Source of the DNA: Novosphingobium lindaniclasticum LE124
GTDB taxonomy: Bacteria > Pseudomonadota > Alphaproteobacteria > Sphingomonadales > Sphingomonadaceae
Assembly: GCF_000445125.1 (NCBI RefSeq)
Contig: NZ_ATHL01000018.1
Span: 1-55,407 of the forward strand
Direction: 5' to 3'
Length of the DNA stretch: 55,407 nt
Every line of letters starts with the position of its first letter. Position 1 is the stretch's first letter. Of the stretch, positions 17,449 to 26,679 are shown in pieces. The position numbers and the translations under genes were made by a program. Below the pieces are notes generated by a model. The model searched no databases. It worked only from the letters and a program-made list of their open reading frames with translations, and had not been told where the DNA came from.

Positions 17449-18159
17449 TTACTTCTGTGCGGGCGGCGGCGGCGCCTTGCGCTCGGCACCCTCGGAGGCT
17501 CGGGCACGCTCGCCCTTGCGGGCCTGCCATGCGGCGCGCATCCTGTCGTGCGCGGCGCGGCGCTCCTCCGGCGTGACTTTGCCGTCCTTGTCGGTGTCGA
17601 TCGCATCGAAGCGCTGGAGTGCGGCGGCGGCGAATTCGGACCGGGCTACGCTGCCGTCGCGGTTTCCATCGCCCCTGCCGAAGCCGGGCATCCGGCGCTT
17701 CATGTCGCCGTGTAGGCCTCCGTGACGCCCGCGGCGCTCGGCATAATCGGGAGCGGGGCGATCCCCGGAGGCTTCCGGGCCGCCGGGAGGGCGAGGCATG
17801 TCGCCTTCCGGGTGAGCGCCGCCGCGATCACCGCCAGGACCGCGATCCGCCATGAATTCCGCCTTCGAGATGGCGCCGTCCTTATCGGCGTCGAGGCGGT
17901 CGAACAGAGCGCTGCGCCGCTCCTGACGGCGTGCCTCGCGGTCGGCGCAGTCCAGCTTGCCGTCCTTGTTCACGTCCAGCCGGGCGAACATCGCCTCGGC
18001 GCGGGCCTGGGCGTCCGCGCGGGTCTCGGTCCGCGCTTCCCGGCGGTCGCGCTCGCTACCGGCGGGCGCCGCCTGCGCCTGGGCGCAGGCCGCACCGGCA
18101 AAAGCCAGCGCCGCGGCGGAGAAGCCGACGGAGATCGTGCTGAACCAGTTCATCCTCAT
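17449..18159 (-). CDS. Secreted EF-hand calcium-binding protein
   Basis: A 236-residue exported protein with a signal peptide ending near AGAACAQA. Four EF-hand loops can be read: DVNKDGKLDCAD (62-73), DADKDGAISKAE (90-101), DGNRDGSVARSE and DTDKDGKVTPEE. The first two are consecutive, as are the last two, separated by a Gly/Pro/Arg-rich linker that makes the middle disordered. It probably binds calcium in the periplasm. The start at 18159 has a purine-rich GGAAAGAG upstream; ATG 18153 is an alternative. It lies directly upstream of an OmpR-type regulator and kinase, so it may be sensed by or controlled by them (inference). Confidence 0.85.
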   Translation of the reverse strand: MRMNWFSTISVGFSAAALAFAGAACAQAQAAPAGSERDRREARTETRADAQARAEAMFARLDVNKDGKLDCADREARRQERRSALFDRLDADKDGAISKAEFMADRGPGGDRGGAHPEGDMPRPPGGPEASGDRPAPDYAERRGRHGGLHGDMKRRMPGFGRGDGNRDGSVARSEFAAAALQRFDAIDTDKDGKVTPEERRAAHDRMRAAWQARKGERARASEGAERKAPPPPAQK

Positions 18160-18245
18160 GGCTCTTTCCTTCGACAGAAACATGCGAAAGCCGTGGGGCG
18201 GGGAAGGGAGGGGAAGAAACGCCCCGCAGCTTTCTGATCTCCGCT

Positions 18246-18479
18246 CTAAGCGCCGCTTGTCGCGCAGTTGTGCCGTCTTGCGGGTTTATTGTCGCCAATT
18301 GTCACAACGTTGGCACTCCCTTCATCCGCAGGCAAGCTGCCTGTTCTTCCGTCTGCCGCGGTGCGCGCCGAGTAGGCGGCGTACCAGTCCATGCCGGTAA
18401 AGGCGGGCAGGGCCTCGGCCACGGCGCCGAGGCCGAGATGCACCGGATGGGTTCTGAGGTCGTGCACTTCGTTCGCCAT
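18246..18479 (-). pseudogene. Truncated cupin-family gene remnant
   Basis: A 77-codon frame with a good ribosome-binding site (GGGAGGA) ahead of ATG 18479. The first 47 residues (NEVHDLRTHPVHLGLGA, then FTGMDWYAAYSAR and TAADGRTG) resemble the N-terminus of a cupin-domain protein I recognise from sphingomonads. From about 18339 onward the cupin barrel, including the metal-binding His motifs, is absent and the remaining 30 residues are unlike anything known to me. This suggests a 3' deletion. It sits 56 bases after the aminopeptidase gene on the same strand. The family match is from memory, so this is moderate evidence; a genuine short gene is possible. Confidence 0.45.
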
Positions 18480-18535
18480 AGAGCGGTCCTCCCGACTGCG
18501 CGCCGCCGGGAGGATGCGCCATCAGGACCTTGCGG

Positions 18536-20350
18536 TCAAAGTGGCAGGCACTGCGCTTCGAGCCACTGCTTCACTTCGCCGCTGACTTGCGGGCCGATCA
18601 CCTCGAGGACTCTGGCGTGATAGGCGTTCCACCACGCCGTTTCCTCGGGGCTGAGGAGGGCCGTGTCCACCAGCCGGCGCTCGATGGGAACCAGGGTCAG
18701 CGTCTCGAAGCCGAAGTATTCACCGTCCGAGCCTGCGAATTCCCGCGGTTCGACGAGGATCAGGTTCTCGATGCGGATGCCGTATTCGCCGGCCTTGTAG
18801 TAGCCCGGCTCGTCGCTGAGGATCATGCCCGCGAGCAGTTCCTGCGACGTACCCGCCTGGCCGCCGGCCGGCTTGCCGATGCGCTGCGGGCCTTCGTGAA
18901 CCGAGAGGAAGCTGCCGACTCCGTGACCGGTGCCATGGGCATAGTCGAGCCCGACCTGCCACAGGAACTGGCGGGCGAGCACGTCGAGCTGGCCGCCGTT
19001 GGTGCCCTTGGGGAAGACCGCGCGGTCGATGGCGATGGTGCCCTTCAGGACGCGGGTGAAGCGGTCCTTCACTTCGGCCGGCGGCTGCCCGTTCCCGATC
19101 CACACGGTGCGGGTGATGTCCGTCGTGCCGTAGGGGTACTGGCCGCCCGAATCGACCAGGTAGACGCTTTCGGGAACGAGAGTGAGGCTCGACTCCTCGG
19201 AGACGCGGTAGTGCGGGCTGGCACCGTTGGGGCCGGCGCCCGAGATCGTGTCGAACGAGAGGTCGCGCAAGTCGCCGCATTCGCGGCGGAAGGCGTGGAG
19301 CCGATCGGCGGCGCTCATCTCGGTCACTTCGCCCTTCGGTCCCTCGACCGACAGCCAGTGCAGGAAGCGCGTCACGGCCACGCCGTCGATGGCCTGCGCC
19401 TCGCGATGGCCCTGCTGTTCGACGGGGTTCTTCACGGCCTTGGGCAGGATCGTGGGGTCGCGTTCCTCGACGATCGCCGCGCCGGCTGCGCGCAAGGTCT
19501 CGAACACGGCGGCGACGGCGTTGTCGGGATCGACGGCGACACGCTTGCCGGCCAGCTTGCCGAGGCCCGCGACGAAGGCTTCACGCGGTTTCACGCTCAC
19601 CGCGTTGCCCAGGTGCCGGCGCAGTTCCGGCGTGGCCTTCTCTTCGGCGATGTAGAGGTCGGCGGTGTCGTCCGCATAGGCGACGACGTAGGACAGCGCC
19701 ACGGGGGTCCGCTCGACGTCGGTGCCGCGCAGGTTGAGCAGCCAGGCAATCGAATCGAGGGCCGTGATCACCGCCGCGTCCAGCCCGCGCGCGGTGAGCC
19801 ATTCGGATACGGCGGCGCGCTTGGCCTTGCTTGATACGCCCGCCAGGGCATCGTCATGGACGAGGGCCGGGGCGGGCGAGGGCGCAGGCTGGTCCTGCCA
19901 GACGGCGTCGATCGGATTGCCGTCCACGGCCACCAGCGTGGCGCCTTTGTGCGACAGGGCGGCCTGCGCGGCTTCGACCCACTTCGATCCGTGAAGCCAG
20001 GCATCGTAGCCGATCCGCGCGCCCTTGGGAGCATTCTCGCCCAGCCAGCGGGCCGGGCTGGTCTGCGGAACGCTTTCGTAGGCGTAGAACGTGCCGTCCA
20101 CCTGCTCGCGCACCTGGAGCGTATAGCGGCCGTCCACGAACATGGCGGCGGCGGGCGAGAGCGTGGGGTCGGTCAGCACCACGGCCGTTCCGGCCGAGCC
20201 GCCGAAGCCGGTCAGCCAGGCCAGGCGCTGGGCGTAGGCGCCGACATATTCGCTCATGTGTTCGTCGGAAATCGGGATCACGAATCCGTCGAGGCCGCGT
20301 GCCTTGAGTTCCTGGCGCAAGGCATCGAGGCGCGCTTCATGGGTATTCAT
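18536..20350 (-). CDS. Aminopeptidase P family (M24B) Xaa-Pro metallopeptidase
   Basis: A 604-residue three-domain aminopeptidase P of the eukaryote-like long type. Two N-terminal creatinase-like domains (FVDGRYTLQVREQVDG, LRGTDVERTPVALSYVV) precede the catalytic pita-bread fold with the dimetal ligands: Asp in YLVDSGGQYPYGTTD (two Asp), His in HGTGHGVGSFLSVHEGP, Glu in LSDEPGYYKAG and Glu in GIRIENL. It removes N-terminal residues preceding proline in the cytoplasm. ATG 20350 (MNTHEARL) gives the expected N-terminus; ATG 20356 is two codons earlier, and neither has a clear ribosome-binding site. The gene is divergent from oligopeptidase B, giving two peptidases back to back. Confidence 0.93.
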   Translation of the reverse strand: MNTHEARLDALRQELKARGLDGFVIPISDEHMSEYVGAYAQRLAWLTGFGGSAGTAVVLTDPTLSPAAAMFVDGRYTLQVREQVDGTFYAYESVPQTSPARWLGENAPKGARIGYDAWLHGSKWVEAAQAALSHKGATLVAVDGNPIDAVWQDQPAPSPAPALVHDDALAGVSSKAKRAAVSEWLTARGLDAAVITALDSIAWLLNLRGTDVERTPVALSYVVAYADDTADLYIAEEKATPELRRHLGNAVSVKPREAFVAGLGKLAGKRVAVDPDNAVAAVFETLRAAGAAIVEERDPTILPKAVKNPVEQQGHREAQAIDGVAVTRFLHWLSVEGPKGEVTEMSAADRLHAFRRECGDLRDLSFDTISGAGPNGASPHYRVSEESSLTLVPESVYLVDSGGQYPYGTTDITRTVWIGNGQPPAEVKDRFTRVLKGTIAIDRAVFPKGTNGGQLDVLARQFLWQVGLDYAHGTGHGVGSFLSVHEGPQRIGKPAGGQAGTSQELLAGMILSDEPGYYKAGEYGIRIENLILVEPREFAGSDGEYFGFETLTLVPIERRLVDTALLSPEETAWWNAYHARVLEVIGPQVSGEVKQWLEAQCLPL

Positions 20351-20490
20351 CAACATGCGTAAGGTATCCGGCTGGCGGGAGTCATGGGCGCAACATAGGA
20401 GGTTCGCCGCCGAAGGGGAAGCATCGGCCCTCCGTCCCAAGGCTCCTTGCGGCCATCACGATACTTCCCCTTCGGCAGGACAGCCCCTAG

Positions 20491-22596
20491 ATGGAGGCGA
20501 TGGCAGATCCCACGCAGACCCTTTCCGGTCCTCCGCAGGCGGCAAAGAAGCCGCATTCCTTCACCCACCATGGCCTGACCGTCGCCGACGATTATGCATG
20601 GCTGCGCGATACCGGTTATCCTGAGGTCACCGACAAGGCCGTGCTGGAGCACCTGGAAGCGGAAAATCGCTGGTTCGAAACGCGGATGGCAGGGCGCCAG
20701 GGGCAGATCGACGCGCTGTTCAAGGAAATGCGTGCCCGCATCAAGGAAGCCGACAAGTCGGTGCCGCAGAAGGACGGCGACTGGCTCTACTGGATCGAGT
20801 TCGAGGAGGGCGCGGAATACAAGAAGTGGTGGCGCCGTCCCGTCGGCGCGGTCGACGACGGCAGCGCCGACGAACTGATCCTCGACGAAGTGGCGCTGGC
20901 GGAGGGCAAGGAATACTTCAATCTGGGCGCCATCTCCACCAGCGCCGACGGCAGGTTGCTGGCCTATTCGGTGGACGACAACGGCTCGGAACGCTTCACG
21001 GCGCGGATCAAGGATCTGACCACCGGCCAACTCCTGCCGGATGAGATCCCCGGCACTTTGTCCAGCCTCGTCTGGGTGGCGAACGACAAGGCGCTGGTCT
21101 ACTCGCTGGCCACCGAGCAGTGGCGGATCGACAATGCCCGTCTGCACTGGCTGGGCCAGCCGCTGGAAGACGACGTCGAACTCTACCACGAGGACGACGA
21201 AGGATTCCGCGTCGGATCCTCGCTCTCCTCGAACGAGAAATGGCTGCTGATCGGCAGCAGCGATCACGAGACCAGCGAATGCCGCCTGGTTCTCGCCAGC
21301 GATCCGCTGGGCGAGCAGATCCTCGTGAAACCGCGCGTCAAGGGGGTGGAGTACGATGTCGACGAGCGTGAGGACGTGCTCTACATCCACACTAACGACA
21401 CGCATGAGAATTTCCGCCTTGCCACGGCGCCGCTCGGCAATCCCGGCGAGTGGACGACCCTGATCGAGGGCACCGATGCGTTCTACCTCACCGGGGTCGA
21501 TCTGTTCCGCGATTTCTACGTGATCGAAGGCCGCAAGTCGTTGGGAGAAGGCGCCGGGCTCGACCGGATCGAAGTGCGCTACTACGACGATCCCGCGCGT
21601 GTGGAGCCGATCGCGTTCCCGGAGGCCAGCTACTCCGCCGCGCTCTCCAACAATCCCGAGTGGCACATGGACGTGCTGCGCGTGACTTACGAATCCATGG
21701 TCAGCCCCTCCTCGGTCTACGACTATGACGTCAAGGCGCGCACCCTGGAAGTGCTCAAGGTCCAGGAGATCCCCTCGGGCTACGATGCCTCGCTCTATGC
21801 GACCGAACGCCTGGAAGTGACCGCACGGGACGGCACCGCAATTCCGGTCTCGATCGTCTACCGGCGCGACCGCACGGGCGCCGGCCCGCTGCACCTCTAC
21901 GGCTACGGTGCCTACGGCATCTCCATCGATCCGGGGTTCTCGACCACGCGGCTCAGCCTGGTGGATCGCGGCTTCGCCTATGCCATAGCGCATATCCGCG
22001 GCGGCGACGATCTCGGCCGGGCCTGGTACAAGGCGGGCAAGCTCGAAAGGCGGACCAACACCTTCAACGACTTCGTCGATGTCGCCCGCGGCCTGATCGA
22101 GCGCGGCTTTACCGAGGCTGGACGGATCTCGATCTCCGGCGGTTCGGCGGGCGGCGAACTGATGGGCGCGGTGATCAACTCCGATCCGCACCTGTTCGGC
22201 GCGGTCGTGGCGCATGTGCCCTTCGTCGATGTGCTGAGCACCATGCTGGACGACAGCCTCCCCCTCACGCCGGGCGAATGGCCGGAATGGGGCAATCCGA
22301 TCGAGGATAAGGCGGCCTTCGAACTGATCCGCAGCTACAGCCCTTACGATCAGGTCAAGGCCCAGGCCTACCCGCCGTTGATGGTGACGGCTGGCCTCAA
22401 CGACCCCCGCGTGACCTATTGGGAGCCCGCCAAGTGGGTCGCCCGCCTGCGCGAGGTCAAGACCGACGACAACGAACTGATTCTCAAGATCAACATGGGC
22501 GCAGGCCACGGCGGCAAGTCGGGCCGGTTCGAAAGCCTGAAGGAAACGGCGGAGGAATTCGCCTTCATCCTGTGGCAGCTCGGTGTGGAGGGATGA
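20491..22596 (+). CDS. ptrB: Oligopeptidase B (S9A prolyl oligopeptidase family)
   Basis: A 701-residue serine peptidase with an N-terminal seven-bladed beta-propeller (about 70-410) and a C-terminal alpha/beta hydrolase domain. The nucleophile is Ser552 in ISGGSAGGELMG; the acid is in GLNDPRVTYWEP and the His in GAGHGGKSGR. YGYGAYGISIDP and AHIRGGDDLGRAWY are typical of oligopeptidase B, which cuts short peptides after basic residues. No signal peptide is seen. The start at 20491 has AGGA ten bases upstream. The stop overlaps the start of the thioesterase gene (ATGA). Confidence 0.93.
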   Translation: MEAMADPTQTLSGPPQAAKKPHSFTHHGLTVADDYAWLRDTGYPEVTDKAVLEHLEAENRWFETRMAGRQGQIDALFKEMRARIKEADKSVPQKDGDWLYWIEFEEGAEYKKWWRRPVGAVDDGSADELILDEVALAEGKEYFNLGAISTSADGRLLAYSVDDNGSERFTARIKDLTTGQLLPDEIPGTLSSLVWVANDKALVYSLATEQWRIDNARLHWLGQPLEDDVELYHEDDEGFRVGSSLSSNEKWLLIGSSDHETSECRLVLASDPLGEQILVKPRVKGVEYDVDEREDVLYIHTNDTHENFRLATAPLGNPGEWTTLIEGTDAFYLTGVDLFRDFYVIEGRKSLGEGAGLDRIEVRYYDDPARVEPIAFPEASYSAALSNNPEWHMDVLRVTYESMVSPSSVYDYDVKARTLEVLKVQEIPSGYDASLYATERLEVTARDGTAIPVSIVYRRDRTGAGPLHLYGYGAYGISIDPGFSTTRLSLVDRGFAYAIAHIRGGDDLGRAWYKAGKLERRTNTFNDFVDVARGLIERGFTEAGRISISGGSAGGELMGAVINSDPHLFGAVVAHVPFVDVLSTMLDDSLPLTPGEWPEWGNPIEDKAAFELIRSYSPYDQVKAQAYPPLMVTAGLNDPRVTYWEPAKWVARLREVKTDDNELILKINMGAGHGGKSGRFESLKETAEEFAFILWQLGVEG

Positions 22597-22997
22597 AGCC
22601 GCCGTTTACCCTGACCTTTACGGCGCAGGCCCATGACATCGACATCATGGGCCACGTCAACAACGCGGTCTGGGTGCAGTGGATGGAGGCCTTGGCCACC
22701 GCGCATTGGGAAGCGGTGGCAGCGCCCGAGCATCAGGCGAAATATGCCTGGGTCGTGACCCGGCACGAGATCGACTATCGCGGCAACATCGTCGAGGGCG
22801 AGCGCGTGACGGGCGAGACCTTCATTCCCGAAGGGCCGAGCGGCGCGCGGTTCGTGCGCCGGATGGATTTCCGCAACGATGCAGGCAAGATCCTGGTGTC
22901 GGCCCGCACGACCTGGGCGATGGTCGACATCGCTTCCCAGCGCCTGATGCGCGTACCGCCGGACGTGGCGGCGCCGTTCTGGGACGAGGCCGAATAA
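22593..22997 (+). CDS. 4HBT-type acyl-CoA thioesterase
   Basis: A 134-residue single hotdog domain. DIDIMGHVNNAVWVQWME is the 4-hydroxybenzoyl-CoA thioesterase signature containing the catalytic acidic residue and helix; THEIDYRGNIVEGE-like and RRMDFRNDAGKILVSARTTW strands follow. It should hydrolyse an acyl-CoA thioester, substrate unknown. The ATG at 22593 shares bases with the oligopeptidase stop, so the pair is translationally coupled despite no evident metabolic link. Confidence 0.88.
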   Translation: MKPPFTLTFTAQAHDIDIMGHVNNAVWVQWMEALATAHWEAVAAPEHQAKYAWVVTRHEIDYRGNIVEGERVTGETFIPEGPSGARFVRRMDFRNDAGKILVSARTTWAMVDIASQRLMRVPPDVAAPFWDEAE

Positions 22998-23033
22998 CCG
23001 GCGGCGCTATCTCCTGCTCTTCTACCCGCAGTT

Positions 23034-23199
23034 CGTCACCCTGAAACGCGTTCAGGGTGACGATGGTTCTGGATCGGCGGCGTACTTCTTCGTCATCCGG
23101 GACCGTTGGCAGTTCTTCAGGCACGACCTTGCAGAGCAGCGCCTTGCCGAGGGTCGGGCCGTTCCCGGCCAGCGGTCACGGGTCGAGCCCGGGACTACG
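23034..23199. repeat. Composite of family-B and diverged family-A palindromic repeats
   Basis: A perfect 12-bp inverted repeat of family B (CGTCACCCTGAA 23034-23045, TTCAGGGTGACG 23051-23062) is followed by two diverged family-A half elements (about 23091-23110 and 23169-23199) in inverted order, as in the clearer copy at 26811-26932. They fill the spacer between the convergent thioesterase and ald genes. Confidence 0.7.
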
Positions 23200-23209
23200 G
23201 GTTACGCGA

Positions 23210-24325
23210 TCAGTCCAGCACTTCGCTGACCGGCGCGTAATCGTAGCCCAGCTCGGTCGCGACGGCTTCGAACGTCACTTTGCCGGCATGGACGTTTAGC
23301 CCCTCGGCAAGGTGCGGATCGGCCTTGAGCGCCGCTTTCCAGCCGAGGTTGGCCATGGCGAGGGCATGGGGGAGCGTCACGTTGTTCAGCGCATACGTGC
23401 TGGTACGCGCCACCGCGCCCGGCATGTTGGCCACGCAGTAGTGGACGATGCCGTCGACCACGAAGGTCGGCTCGGCATGGGTGGTGGCGTGGCTGGTTTC
23501 GAAACAGCCGCCCTGGTCGATGGCGACGTCGACCAGCACAGCGCCGGGCTTCATGGTGCCCAGCATCTCGCGCGTGACCAGCTTGGGGGCCGCAGCACCG
23601 GGGATCAGCACGGCGCCGATCACGAGGTCGGCCTCGGCCACGCTCTCCGCAAGATTGGCGGTGCTGGAGAAGCGGGTCTTGGCGCGCGCCTCGAAATAGA
23701 TGCCGAGACGTTCGAGCACGTCGGGGCTGCGGTCGAGAATGGTCACGTCGGCGCCGAGGCCCACCGCCATCTGCGCGGCGTTGAAACCGACCACGCCGCC
23801 GCCGATCACTGCGACTTTGGCCGGCATCACCCCCGGAACCCCGCCCAGCAATACGCCGCGGCCGCCGTGCGCCTTCTCCAGTGCCGTGGCGCCGGCCTGG
23901 ATCGACATGCGGCCCGCGACCTGGCTCATCGGCTTGAGCAGCGGCAGTTGCCCGCCCGGGCCGGTCACGGTTTCATAGGCGATGGCGGTCACGCCGGACT
24001 TTACGAGGTCGGCAGTCTGTTCTGGATCGGGCGCAAGGTGGAGGTAGGTGTAGAGGATCTGGCCTTCGCGCAGCATGGCGCGCTCCCCGGCCTGCGGTTC
24101 CTTGACCTTCACGATCATCTCGCAGCCGTCGAACACCTCCCTGGCGGTGGCGATGATCTTCGCGCCCTGCCGCGTATAGTCGGCGTCGCTGGCGCCGATG
24201 CCGAGACCTGCGCCGCTCTCGACCCAGACTTCGTGGCCGTGCGCCACCAGTTCGCGGGCGCTCTCCGGCGTCAGGCCGACGCGGTATTCGTGGTTCTTGA
24301 TTTCCCTGACGGTACCGACACGCAT
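23210..24325 (-). CDS. ald: Alanine dehydrogenase
   Basis: A 371-residue NAD-dependent alanine dehydrogenase, the usual family length; it interconverts alanine with pyruvate and ammonia. Catalytic positions known in the family are all present: R15, K75 in VKVKEPQ, and H96 in YLHLAPD. The nucleotide-binding motif is [17 protein letters not shown], followed by [18 protein letters not shown] and [18 protein letters not shown] segments. The start at 24325 gives the standard [18 protein letters not shown]-terminus. It is divergent from an Lrp-type regulator, which most likely controls it. Confidence 0.96.
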   Translation of the reverse strand: MRVGTVREIKNHEYRVGLTPESARELVAHGHEVWVESGAGLGIGASDADYTRQGAKIIATAREVFDGCEMIVKVKEPQAGERAMLREGQILYTYLHLAPDPEQTADLVKSGVTAIAYETVTGPGGQLPLLKPMSQVAGRMSIQAGATALEKAHGGRGVLLGGVPGVMPAKVAVIGGGVVGFNAAQMAVGLGADVTILDRSPDVLERLGIYFEARAKTRFSSTANLAESVAEADLVIGAVLIPGAAAPKLVTREMLGTMKPGAVLVDVAIDQGGCFETSHATTHAEPTFVVDGIVHYCVANMPGAVARTSTYALNNVTLPHALAMANLGWKAALKADPHLAEGLNVHAGKVTFEAVATELGYDYAPVSEVLD

Positions 24326-24341
24326 ATTTTTCGACTCCGGC

Positions 24342-24461
24342 AAAATTCTCTCCTGCCACGGAGATACACCCGGCTTCCTGCAATGTTTCACCGAAATGGG
24401 GCTTGTCAGAACGCGGAACAGGAATATTTCCCACTCTTGAAACAAACGACAAGAGAATTTT
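24342..24461. promoter_or_regulatory. Divergent ald/lrp control region with mirrored 10-bp dyad
   Basis: The 138-base gap between ald and the Lrp-type gene carries AAAATTCTCT at 24342-24351 and its exact reverse complement AGAGAATTTT at 24452-24461. Each copy lies just upstream of one start codon (16 bases from the ald ATG, 2 bases from the lrp ATG), so each gene sees AGAGAATTTT in the same orientation. AT-rich half sites are typical of Lrp/AsnC binding. A role as paired operator sites is an inference. Confidence 0.5.
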
Positions 24462-24463
24462 CC

Positions 24464-24919
24464 ATGGATCGGGCGGACCGCGCACTTCTCGCAGCGTTGC
24501 AGGCGGATTCCTCGCGTTCGATCGCGGAACTTGCGGCACTGGTGAACCTGTCCCCGTCAGCCTGCCACCGGCGCATAAGGGCGCTGGAGGAGCAGGGGCT
24601 GGTCATGGGCTACGCCGCGCGGGTGGATGCGAAGCGGCTGGGGCTTTCCGTGGAAGTTTTCGTGGAGATCACGCTGACCAGCCAGACCCGCGAAGCGATG
24701 GAACGTTTCGAGCGCGCTGTGGGGGATTTCAACGACATCCTGGAATGTCACCTGATGTCGGGGGCAGCCGACTACCAGCTTCGCGTCGCCGCTGCCGATC
24801 TCGACCACTACGACCGCATTCACCGCGATTGCCTGGCCCGCCTGCCGGGCGTCTCCTCTATGCGGACGAGCTTTTCCCTGCGGCGGATCAAGCGGTTCGA
24901 AGGATACGCGGTGCCGTAA
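24464..24919 (+). CDS. Lrp/AsnC-family transcriptional regulator
   Basis: A 151-residue Lrp-type regulator. The N-terminal winged helix reads RALLAALQADSSRSIAELAA and LVNLSPSACHRRIRALEEQG; the C-terminal RAM (ligand-binding) domain includes ECHLMSGAADYQLRVAAADL and ends in SFSLRRIKRFEGYAVP. Such proteins bind amino acids and usually regulate the adjacent, divergent gene; here alanine dehydrogenase is the obvious target (inference), as for AldR/BkdR-type pairs. The start at 24464 matches the family N-terminus MDRADRALL; the frame extends far upstream only as antisense of ald. Confidence 0.93.
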   Translation: MDRADRALLAALQADSSRSIAELAALVNLSPSACHRRIRALEEQGLVMGYAARVDAKRLGLSVEVFVEITLTSQTREAMERFERAVGDFNDILECHLMSGAADYQLRVAAADLDHYDRIHRDCLARLPGVSSMRTSFSLRRIKRFEGYAVP

Positions 24920-24924
24920 TCCTC

Positions 24925-26679
24925 TCAGTGCGCCTCGCGCGGGTCCTGGGTAAGGATGTGATCCCGTGCGGCGCGCAGGTCTCCGGTCTCGTACTGGATC
25001 GACAACCGCTCCTTGTCGCTCAAGCGGTACATCTCCTCGGCATTGTCGATCTGCTCGACCGAGAGGCCGAGCACTTCCAGCGCTTGCCGCGCCATGGTGA
25101 CCGCCGATTCCATGACCTCGCGGACCATCAAGGTGACGGGCGCGTCCATCAGCCGAATCATCGCGCGCCGGTCGTAGACGCGGGCGAGAATGCGGGCATC
25201 GGGGAAGGCCTCGTGGACGTTGCGCAGGAAGCTTTCGGAAAGCTGGTCGCCGTCGATGCAGAACAGGATCATCTGCGCGCCGCCCGCCCCCGCCTGGCGC
25301 AGCAGGTCGATGCGGGTGCCGTCGCCGAACCAGACTTTCGCACCGAAGCCGCTGGCCACGTCGATCATCTCGATGTCGGTGTCGATCAGGGTCACCTGGA
25401 TCTCGGCGGCGATCAGAACTTGCGCCACGCTCTGCCCGAAGCGGCCATAGCCCACCACCAGCGCGCTGGCGCCGTCCTTGCGCGGACCCTCGCGGGTTTC
25501 CTTGCTCGTCGGCATTTCTCGAATGCGCGCGGTCGCCATCATCAGGAACGGGGTGGTGACCATCGACAGGGTGACGATCGCGCTGAACAGGCTGGCCGCC
25601 TGCGGCTCGATCAGCCAGGCGTTCTGAGCCTGGGCGAAAAGGACGAAACCGAATTCGCCGCCCTGGCTGAGCAGCAGGCCCAGCGCGAGCGCGCTGCGCC
25701 AGTTCATCTTGAACAGCAGGCCGAGGCCGAAGATCACCGAGGCTTTTACCGTGATCAGGGCCAGCGCCATGGCGGCTACGAACAGTGGTCGCTCCGCGAT
25801 CGCGGAAAGGTCGAGCATCATGCCGACGGACATGAAGAACAGGCCGAGCAGGATGGAGCGGAACGGCTCGACATCGGCTTCCAGCTCGTGGCGGTAAGGC
25901 GTGTCCGCCAGCATGACGCCGGCAATGAAGGCACCGAGCGCGGTCGAAAGCCCCAGCGATTCCATCAGCGCCGCCGAGGCGATCACGGTGAACAACGCCG
26001 CGAAGACGAACATCTCGCGCTCGCCCAGGTTGCCGATCAGGCGGAAGAGGGGGCGGATCACGAAGCGTCCGGCAAGAATGAGCCCGACGATCGCCGCCAG
26101 CGTTTCCAGGACCAGGATCCAGCCGGGAGGGCCTTCGGGCAAATGCGGGTTGCGATTCATCGCCGCGATGATCGTGATCAGCGGGATGATCGAGAGGTCC
26201 TGGAACAGCAGGACCGCGAAGGAGCGTTCGCCGAAGGGCGTGTTCAGCCGCCCGGCGCTTTGAAGCATCGGCAGGACCTGCGCGGTCGAGGACAGCCCCA
26301 GCGGCAGGCCCAGCGCCAGCGCGGCGGCGACGCTGAAGCCGGTCGAGTAATAGATCACCGCCGAAACCGCGAGGCCGCAGAGCGTCACTTGCAGGAAGCC
26401 CAGGCCGAAGATCTCGCTCCGCATCCGCCAGAGTCGCCGGGGCGCCAGTTCGAGGCCGACGATGAACAGCAGCAGGGTGATGCCCAGTTCGGCAATGCCC
26501 AGCTTGTTCTCGGCATCACCCACCAGCCCGAACGCGTAAGGACCGAGGATGGCGCCGGCGAGCAGATAACCCAAGGTCGCGCCCAGGCCCAGCCGGCGGA
26601 ACAGCAGGACGAAGGCCAGCGCCGTGCCGAGCAGCAGGAAGCCGTCCTTCAGCAGGAATGCCTGGGTATGATCTTCCAT
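24925..26679 (-). CDS. CPA2-family monovalent cation:proton antiporter with RCK domain (Kef/YbaL-like)
   Basis: A 584-residue inner-membrane protein. About the first 390 residues form a 12-13-segment Na+/H+ exchanger domain (FRRLGLGATLGYLLAGAILG, ELGITLLLFIVGLEL, LLFQDLSIIPL, LGAFIAGVMLAD, LSQGGEFGFVLFAQA). The rest is an RCK/TrkA-N domain with the NAD-binding motif ALVVGYGRFGQSVAQVL and acidic DTDIEMID. This is the KefB/KefC/YbaL layout, potassium or sodium efflux coupled to protons with nucleotide control. There is no KefF/KefG partner next to it, so glutathione gating is not supported. Its 3' end is five bases from the convergent Lrp-type gene. Confidence 0.92.
   Translation of the reverse strand: MEDHTQAFLLKDGFLLLGTALAFVLLFRRLGLGATLGYLLAGAILGPYAFGLVGDAENKLGIAELGITLLLFIVGLELAPRRLWRMRSEIFGLGFLQVTLCGLAVSAVIYYSTGFSVAAALALGLPLGLSSTAQVLPMLQSAGRLNTPFGERSFAVLLFQDLSIIPLITIIAAMNRNPHLPEGPPGWILVLETLAAIVGLILAGRFVIRPLFRLIGNLGEREMFVFAALFTVIASAALMESLGLSTALGAFIAGVMLADTPYRHELEADVEPFRSILLGLFFMSVGMMLDLSAIAERPLFVAAMALALITVKASVIFGLGLLFKMNWRSALALGLLLSQGGEFGFVLFAQAQNAWLIEPQAASLFSAIVTLSMVTTPFLMMATARIREMPTSKETREGPRKDGASALVVGYGRFGQSVAQVLIAAEIQVTLIDTDIEMIDVASGFGAKVWFGDGTRIDLLRQAGAGGAQMILFCIDGDQLSESFLRNVHEAFPDARILARVYDRRAMIRLMDAPVTLMVREVMESAVTMARQALEVLGLSVEQIDNAEEMYRLSDKERLSIQYETGDLRAARDHILTQDPREAH

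Noticed and set aside
20350..22509. 719-codon open frame antisense to oligopeptidase B
   Set aside because: High GC produces long antisense frames. The plus strand encodes a complete, recognisable enzyme, while the antisense product has no family features.
24925..26679. Glutathione-gated KefC system
   Set aside because: The antiporter and RCK domain fit, but no KefF/KefG ancillary flavoprotein gene is adjacent; the FMN reductase at 8343 is unlinked.
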